Shown here: piece by piece, positions 14,031 to 17,835 of the stretch
Layout: every line of letters starts with the position of its first letter
How positions within the stretch are numbered: position 1 is the stretch's first letter
From: JBFLVQ01 sp040758525
Lineage (GTDB): Bacteria > Acidobacteriota > Blastocatellia > Chloracidobacteriales > JADJPF01
Direction of reading: 5' to 3'
Assembly (NCBI GenBank): GCA_040758525.1
Contig: JBFLVQ010000115.1
Span: 1 to 17,835, forward strand
Length of the DNA stretch: 17,835 nucleotides
Notes under the pieces: model-generated
Database searches by the model: none
What the model saw: the letters and a program-made list of their open reading frames with translations, nothing else
What the model was told of the DNA's origin: nothing
Made by a program: the position numbers and the translations under genes

Positions 14031-14085
14031 TGTTACAGAGATTTTACAACCTATTAATAGTCCCGTTACATCCTGAATTTAAAAT
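14031..14085 (+). promoter_or_regulatory. Pho-box repeats and pstS promoter
   Basis: TTACA occurs at 14033-14037, 14044-14048 and 14066-14070, spaced by 11 and 22 bp; a degenerate TTAAT sits near the missing position (14054). As 7-mers these are TGTTACA, TTTTACA and CGTTACA with 4-bp spacers, the geometry of PhoB/PhoP direct repeats. A -10-like TAAAAT (14080-14085, 5 of 6) starts 9 bp after the last repeat, where a Pho box replaces the -35. The same sites may serve the divergent phoU promoter. Confidence 0.7.
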
Positions 14086-14151
14086 CTTAACCTTAATTTA
14101 ATATTGTTCTCATACTACAAGGGCTTTAGCCCAGGAGGCAACTCGACATTT

Positions 14152-15228
14152 ATGTCTAAATGCGTTAGTTTGATCGCTATCGTCTCATTATTAGCACTGG
14201 TTTCATGTGCAGGCGCACCCGAGACATCAGCGCCCGCCGGTGCGATCGCTTTACAAGGGGCTGGTGCCACTTTTCCCAATCCTATCTACTCCAAGTGGTT
14301 TAGCGAATACAACAAAAAATATCCGAATGTGAAGATCGATTACCAGTCGATTGGATCGGGCGGTGGTATCAAGCAGATTACTGAACAGACAGTCGATTTC
14401 GGCGCTTCTGATGCGCCTATGAAAGAAGATCAGATGAAGGCACTGCCTAAGCCTATACTACACATACCCACCGTATTAGGCGCAGTAGTTGTCATCTACA
14501 ACCTTCCTTCCCTTTCTGGAGAACTGAAACTGAACTCAGACGTATTAGTAGCAATCTTTTTAGGTGAAATAAAGAAGTGGAATGATCCAAAAATCGCTGC
14601 TATCAATCCTGACCTCAAATTGCCGGACAAGGATATCGGTGTTGTACACCGTTCAGATGGTAGTGGCACAACCGCGATCTTTACTGAATATTTGAGCAAA
14701 GTGAATCCAAAGTGGGCAGAGAAGGTAGGGCAAGGAACTTCTGTTAACTGGCCAGTAGGGATAGGTGGTAAGGGTAATGAAGGGGTAACCAGTCAAGTTA
14801 AGCAGATTGAAGGTACGATAGGCTATACAGAACTGGTTTATGCACTACAAAACAAGCTCAGCTACGCTTCGTTACAGAATAAAGCCGGTAAATTTGTCAC
14901 ACCTACACTTGATGCTGTTACTGCGGCAGCCGCCAGTGCGGCTACACAGATGCCAGAAGATCTACGTGTTTCAATTACTGATGCTCCTGGTGATGCTGCT
15001 TATCCAATCTCTAGCTACACCTATCTGCTTGTCTACCAGGATATGGAGAATAGCACAAAGGCGCAGACCTTGGCTAAATTCCTCTCTTGGGCAATGCATG
15101 AAGGGCAACAACAGGCCAAAGAGCTAGGCTATGCTCCATTGCCACCAGAAGTAGTTACGAAAGCTGAAGGGAAGATCAAATCAATTACCACAAAAGGTAC
15201 ACCGGCTTTGCCGCCACAAGCTCAGTAG
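14152..15228 (+). CDS. pstS: Phosphate-binding lipoprotein of the Pst ABC transporter
   Basis: The 358-residue protein has a lipoprotein signal (1-18) ending in the lipobox LVSC with Cys19 to be lipidated, so it should be membrane-anchored on the periplasmic side. Phosphate-binding motifs of PstS are in place: GAGATFPNPIYSKW (36-49), SIGSGGGI (66-73), DFGASDAPM (82-90) and RSDGSGT (167-173). The ATG at 14152 is chosen over an upstream in-frame TTG (14104) because AGGAGG lies between them and the signal peptide then begins properly (MSKCVSLIAIVSLL). It is first in pstS-pstC-pstA-pstB, behind the Pho-box promoter. Only 39 bp separate it from pstC. Confidence 0.95.
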   Translation: MSKCVSLIAIVSLLALVSCAGAPETSAPAGAIALQGAGATFPNPIYSKWFSEYNKKYPNVKIDYQSIGSGGGIKQITEQTVDFGASDAPMKEDQMKALPKPILHIPTVLGAVVVIYNLPSLSGELKLNSDVLVAIFLGEIKKWNDPKIAAINPDLKLPDKDIGVVHRSDGSGTTAIFTEYLSKVNPKWAEKVGQGTSVNWPVGIGGKGNEGVTSQVKQIEGTIGYTELVYALQNKLSYASLQNKAGKFVTPTLDAVTAAAASAATQMPEDLRVSITDAPGDAAYPISSYTYLLVYQDMENSTKAQTLAKFLSWAMHEGQQQAKELGYAPLPPEVVTKAEGKIKSITTKGTPALPPQAQ

Positions 15229-15267
15229 TTATTAAGCTAGCTTTGCCTTAAATGTATAGGAGGGTCT

Positions 15268-16254
15268 TTGGAGACACAACAAGTTGTTACTGAGATGAAG
15301 GCGGTGTTGGGTACGCCACCACGTAAGCGTAGGTGGCTGATGAGCCCGGCTGCCGATCGCTGCTTTGTTTGGGTAACTGGCTTACTAGCAGCATTGATAC
15401 TACTTTTAGTGATATTGCTGTTGGCTGAGATGCTCTACAATAGCCGGTTTAGTATCGACCGCTTTGGTTTCAGTTTTGTTAATAGTGTCAAATGGGATCC
15501 TGTTAAGGAGCAGTTTGGCGCGCTCCCCTTTATCTATGGTACCATTGTCACCTCCATTATTGCATTATTGCTGGCTGTACCAGTTAGTCTAAGCATTGCG
15601 ATATTTCTTACCGAACAGTGTCCACCACGCTTGCGTGCATCGATTGCTAGTCTAGTAGAGTTACTGGCAGCGATACCTAGCGTGGCTTACGGACTATGGG
15701 GAATCTTTGTATTTGTCCCAATTATGCGTAACTATATCGCGCCGGTGTTGGAGCGTGGCTTGGGATTTCTACCAATCTTTCAAGGACCATCATTTGGCGT
15801 TGGCATGCTCACAGCAGGAATTATCCTATCGGTGATGATCATACCGATCATTACAGCAATCTCCACTAATGTTCTTAATACTGTACCGCCGTCTCAGCGC
15901 GAAGCAGCCTTAGCGCTAGGGGCAACCCGTTGGGAGGCGACCAGGATAGTTCTGCTTAATGCCCGTTCGGGAATTGTTGGTGCAGTTATTTTAGGGTTGG
16001 GACGTGCACTTGGTGAAACTATGGCAGTAACAATGGTGATTGGCAATCGAGCAGAAATCTCCGCCTCATTGCTTGCTCCTTCTTACACTATGGCTAGCGT
16101 GATTGCCAATGAATTCACAGAAGCAACTTATGATCTCTACCTACATGCACTGATAGAGGTTGGTATACTGCTATTTGTCATTACTTTTATTGTAAGAGTG
16201 TTTGCCCAAATACTGATCTATCAAGTGACCAAACGTGGCGGAATGGTTAGTTAA
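15268..16254 (+). CDS. pstC: Phosphate ABC transporter permease PstC
   Basis: The 328-residue inner-membrane permease has a cytoplasmic N-terminus (1-30), a first membrane helix (about 33-56), a periplasmic stretch (57-85) and then the five-helix binding-protein-dependent permease core. The EAA loop that contacts PstB is REAALALGATRWEATRIVLL (211-230), followed by GRALGETMAVTMVIGN (245-260), typical of PstC. Start is a TTG at 15268 with AGGAGG 4 nt upstream; there is no better ATG before residue 10. It pairs with PstA to form the channel. Its stop is followed 1 nt later by the pstA ATG. Confidence 0.93.
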   Translation: METQQVVTEMKAVLGTPPRKRRWLMSPAADRCFVWVTGLLAALILLLVILLLAEMLYNSRFSIDRFGFSFVNSVKWDPVKEQFGALPFIYGTIVTSIIALLLAVPVSLSIAIFLTEQCPPRLRASIASLVELLAAIPSVAYGLWGIFVFVPIMRNYIAPVLERGLGFLPIFQGPSFGVGMLTAGIILSVMIIPIITAISTNVLNTVPPSQREAALALGATRWEATRIVLLNARSGIVGAVILGLGRALGETMAVTMVIGNRAEISASLLAPSYTMASVIANEFTEATYDLYLHALIEVGILLFVITFIVRVFAQILIYQVTKRGGMVS

Positions 16255-16255
16255 T

Positions 16256-17074
16256 ATGCGTAAGCTAATAGATAAAGCGGTTTTTACCTTCTGCGCCCTC
16301 TCGACTATTGCGATTTTGAGTATTCTCTTTGTAATATTGGGCTTTCTCTTAGCCAATGGTATCAGTGCGATCAATCTGGATTTCTTCTCGCAGTTGCCTA
16401 AACCGGCGGGTGAACAGGGTGGCGGAATGGCACAGGCGATTATAGGTTCAGCGGTAATGGTGCTACTGGCAACCCTGATCGCACTGCCAATAGGTATTGG
16501 CGCGGCTGTTTACCTGGCAGAGTTTGGGCATGGTCTCTTCGCTGCTACGGTACGTTTTCTCACTGATACGCTGGCTGGGGTACCATCAATTGTTATAGGC
16601 ATATTCGTCTATACCTTATTAGTGCTACCTATGAAAAGATTCTCAGCAATTGCTGGGGCAATTGCGCTAGCATTAATAATGCTGCCAGTAATCATACGCA
16701 CAACAGAAGAGGCAATCCGTTTAGTGCCACAATCACTACGAGAGGCTGGCTTAGCATTGGGTACACCACGTTGGCGTGTCACCATCGATATAGTACTATC
16801 TTCAGCAAGAAAAGCGATTGCTACTGCTGTCTTGGTAGCAATCGCAAGAATTGCCGGCGAGACCGCACCACTACTTTTTACATCACTTGGCAATAGCTAT
16901 TTTGTCACAGTACTGGATCGACCAATGGCTTCTTTGCCTGTGCAGATCTTCACCTATGCGGTCTCTCCTTATGATGATTGGCATCGACAGGCATGGGCAG
17001 CAACTTTCCTACTTGTCATTTTTATCCTTACTATTAACTTAGCGGTACGATTCTTTATGCGTACCAAATATTGA
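16256..17074 (+). CDS. pstA: Phosphate ABC transporter permease PstA
   Basis: The 272-residue permease partners PstC. Helix 1 spans about 9-34, followed by a periplasmic loop (35-55) and the permease core. LAGVPSIVIGIFVY (107-120) and the EAA loop REAGLALGTPRWRVT (162-176) are characteristic, as are IAGETAPLLFTSLGN (199-213) and the C-terminal IFTYAVSPYDDWHRQAWAA. The ATG at 16256 starts 1 nt after the pstC stop, consistent with translational coupling. An in-frame GTG at 16235 would overlap pstC by 20 bp and has no ribosome site. pstB follows after 31 bp. Confidence 0.93.
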   Translation: MRKLIDKAVFTFCALSTIAILSILFVILGFLLANGISAINLDFFSQLPKPAGEQGGGMAQAIIGSAVMVLLATLIALPIGIGAAVYLAEFGHGLFAATVRFLTDTLAGVPSIVIGIFVYTLLVLPMKRFSAIAGAIALALIMLPVIIRTTEEAIRLVPQSLREAGLALGTPRWRVTIDIVLSSARKAIATAVLVAIARIAGETAPLLFTSLGNSYFVTVLDRPMASLPVQIFTYAVSPYDDWHRQAWAATFLLVIFILTINLAVRFFMRTKY

Positions 17075-17105
17075 AATCCGCAGCCAAAGAGGAGTAAAAA
17101 ATCCT

Positions 17106-17835
17106 ATGTTGAGTGCGGCCAGCAAAAAAGACGATTTTAGTGTAGAAGTAATTATCAGCGCAGATGGGCGCTATGTGGGGTTTTGGTCTATGTCAACCAC
17201 CAAAGAGAAGAATGAACAGACAGAAAAGAGACTTGAGCCGAAAAAAGAGATGCAGGTGGCCGTTGAGGCAAAAAATCTCAACTTCTTCTATGGGCCAAAG
17301 CAAGCCCTGCATAATATTAGCCTGGTGATTCCAGAAAAGAATGTGACCGCTTTTATTGGTCCATCAGGGTGTGGTAAATCGACCTTCTTACGTACTATCA
17401 ACCGTATGAATGACATTATTCCAGGTGCGCGTGTAGAGGGAAATGTTGTTCTAAACGGCGAGGATATTTATGCGTCAGGAGTAGATGTTGTAGATCTACG
17501 ACGCCGTGTCGGCATGGTATTTCAGAAATCTAATCCTTTTCCAAAATCGATCTTTGAAAATATTGCCTACGGGATTAAAATTAATCAACTGGCTCGTTCG
17601 CGCGATCAAGTTGCGCAAATGGTTGAACAGGCACTTCGCCAAGCAGCGCTTTGGGATGAGGTCAAAGATAGACTTAATGAGTCTGCTCTGGCTGTTTCTG
17701 GCGCAAAAAAACAACGACTCTGTATTGCCCGTACGCTTGCGGTTTTACCTAATATAGTCCTAATGGATGAGCCCTGCTCAGCCCTCGATCCAATAGCAAC
17801 GGAAAAGATCGAGGAACTGATTGTAGAGTTACGGA
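17106..17835 (+). CDS. pstB: Phosphate ABC transporter ATPase PstB, 3' end cut; altered signature motif
   Basis: An open frame of 243 codons runs off the right edge. Walker A is GPSGCGKST (85-93), the Q-loop MVFQKSNPFP (137-146), Walker B IVLMDEPCSALDP (217-229) including the D-loop; the H-loop lies beyond the window. The ABC signature, expected as LSGGQQQR, reads VSGAKKQR (197-204): the second Gly is Ala and two Gln are Lys. The frame and the flanking NESALA and RLCIARTLAV are otherwise family-like. About 50 extra residues precede the usual PstB start. The ATG at 17106 has GAGGAG 11 nt upstream; M29 (17190) and M49 (17250) are alternatives with weaker sites. PstB would power import through PstCA. 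Whether this variant hydrolyses ATP normally cannot be told. Confidence 0.9.
   Translation, partial: MLSAASKKDDFSVEVIISADGRYVGFWSMSTTKEKNEQTEKRLEPKKEMQVAVEAKNLNFFYGPKQALHNISLVIPEKNVTAFIGPSGCGKSTFLRTINRMNDIIPGARVEGNVVLNGEDIYASGVDVVDLRRRVGMVFQKSNPFPKSIFENIAYGIKINQLARSRDQVAQMVEQALRQAALWDEVKDRLNESALAVSGAKKQRLCIARTLAVLPNIVLMDEPCSALDPIATEKIEELIVELR

Noticed and set aside
14104..14151. Longer PstS start at the upstream TTG
   Set aside because: It would put 16 polar residues before the signal peptide and place AGGAGG inside the coding region; the ATG at 14152 fits both the lipoprotein signal and the ribosome site.
14234..14241. GCGATCGC octamers (near 14234 and 13880), like the cyanobacterial HIP1 repeat
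   Set aside because: Only two copies in the window, both in coding DNA; far too few for HIP1 density, and gene content does not demand a cyanobacterium.
15234..15243. AAGCTAGCTT palindrome between pstS and pstC
   Set aside because: No loop is possible and the 10-bp length is expected by chance; no evidence for an attenuator or processing site.

Overview
The window is chromosomal bacterial DNA of moderate GC, with tightly packed genes and strong AGGAGG-type ribosome binding sites. Several genes (mglA, the LysE-type exporter, pstC and probably phoB) appear to start with TTG. The gene mix is an MglA-type GTPase, a PilZ protein, a DUF4140/DUF4139 protein, a J-domain protein and a divergent pho/pst locus. 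It fits a Gram-negative soil or aquatic lineage such as Acidobacteriota (Blastocatellia-like), but that assignment is inference from gene content. No tRNA, rRNA, CRISPR array, insertion sequence or phage gene was seen.

Positions 1-4532 hold small housekeeping and signalling units. On the minus strand, a single-cluster ferredoxin precedes a secreted alpha/beta hydrolase that runs off the left edge. Upstream of these are an MglA-like GTPase and a SAM-dependent methyltransferase, each followed by a recognisable intrinsic terminator. Divergent from the methyltransferase is a CBS-pair protein with a striking Tyr/Arg-rich, lysine-free N-terminal tail. It converges on a DUF4870/Tic20-like membrane protein across a perfect 13-bp inverted repeat.

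Positions 4753-9835 hold a DUF4140/DUF4139 protein, a MocR-type (GntR-HTH plus aminotransferase fold) regulator, and two exporters divergent from the regulator (EamA/DMT and LysE/RhtB). A perfect 14-bp inverted repeat plus a third half-site overlaps the mocR promoter. This suggests an autoregulated, PLP- or amino-acid-responsive efflux module.

Positions 9881-11515 hold a PilZ-domain protein, a J-domain protein whose N-terminal half resembles a HARP-like domain, and an 87-residue unknown protein. The unknown gene converges on phoR with only 2 bp between the stop codons.

Positions 11518-17835 are the phosphate-starvation locus: phoU-phoB-phoR leftward (overlapping genes) and pstS-pstC-pstA-pstB rightward. 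They share an intergenic region with Pho-box repeats on an 11-bp period and a good -10 for pstS. PstSCAB would import phosphate and, with PhoU, report phosphate status to PhoR/PhoB. Two oddities stand out: PhoR has no membrane segments, and PstB (cut by the right edge) has SGAKK where the ABC signature SGGQQ is expected, although its other ATPase motifs are intact.
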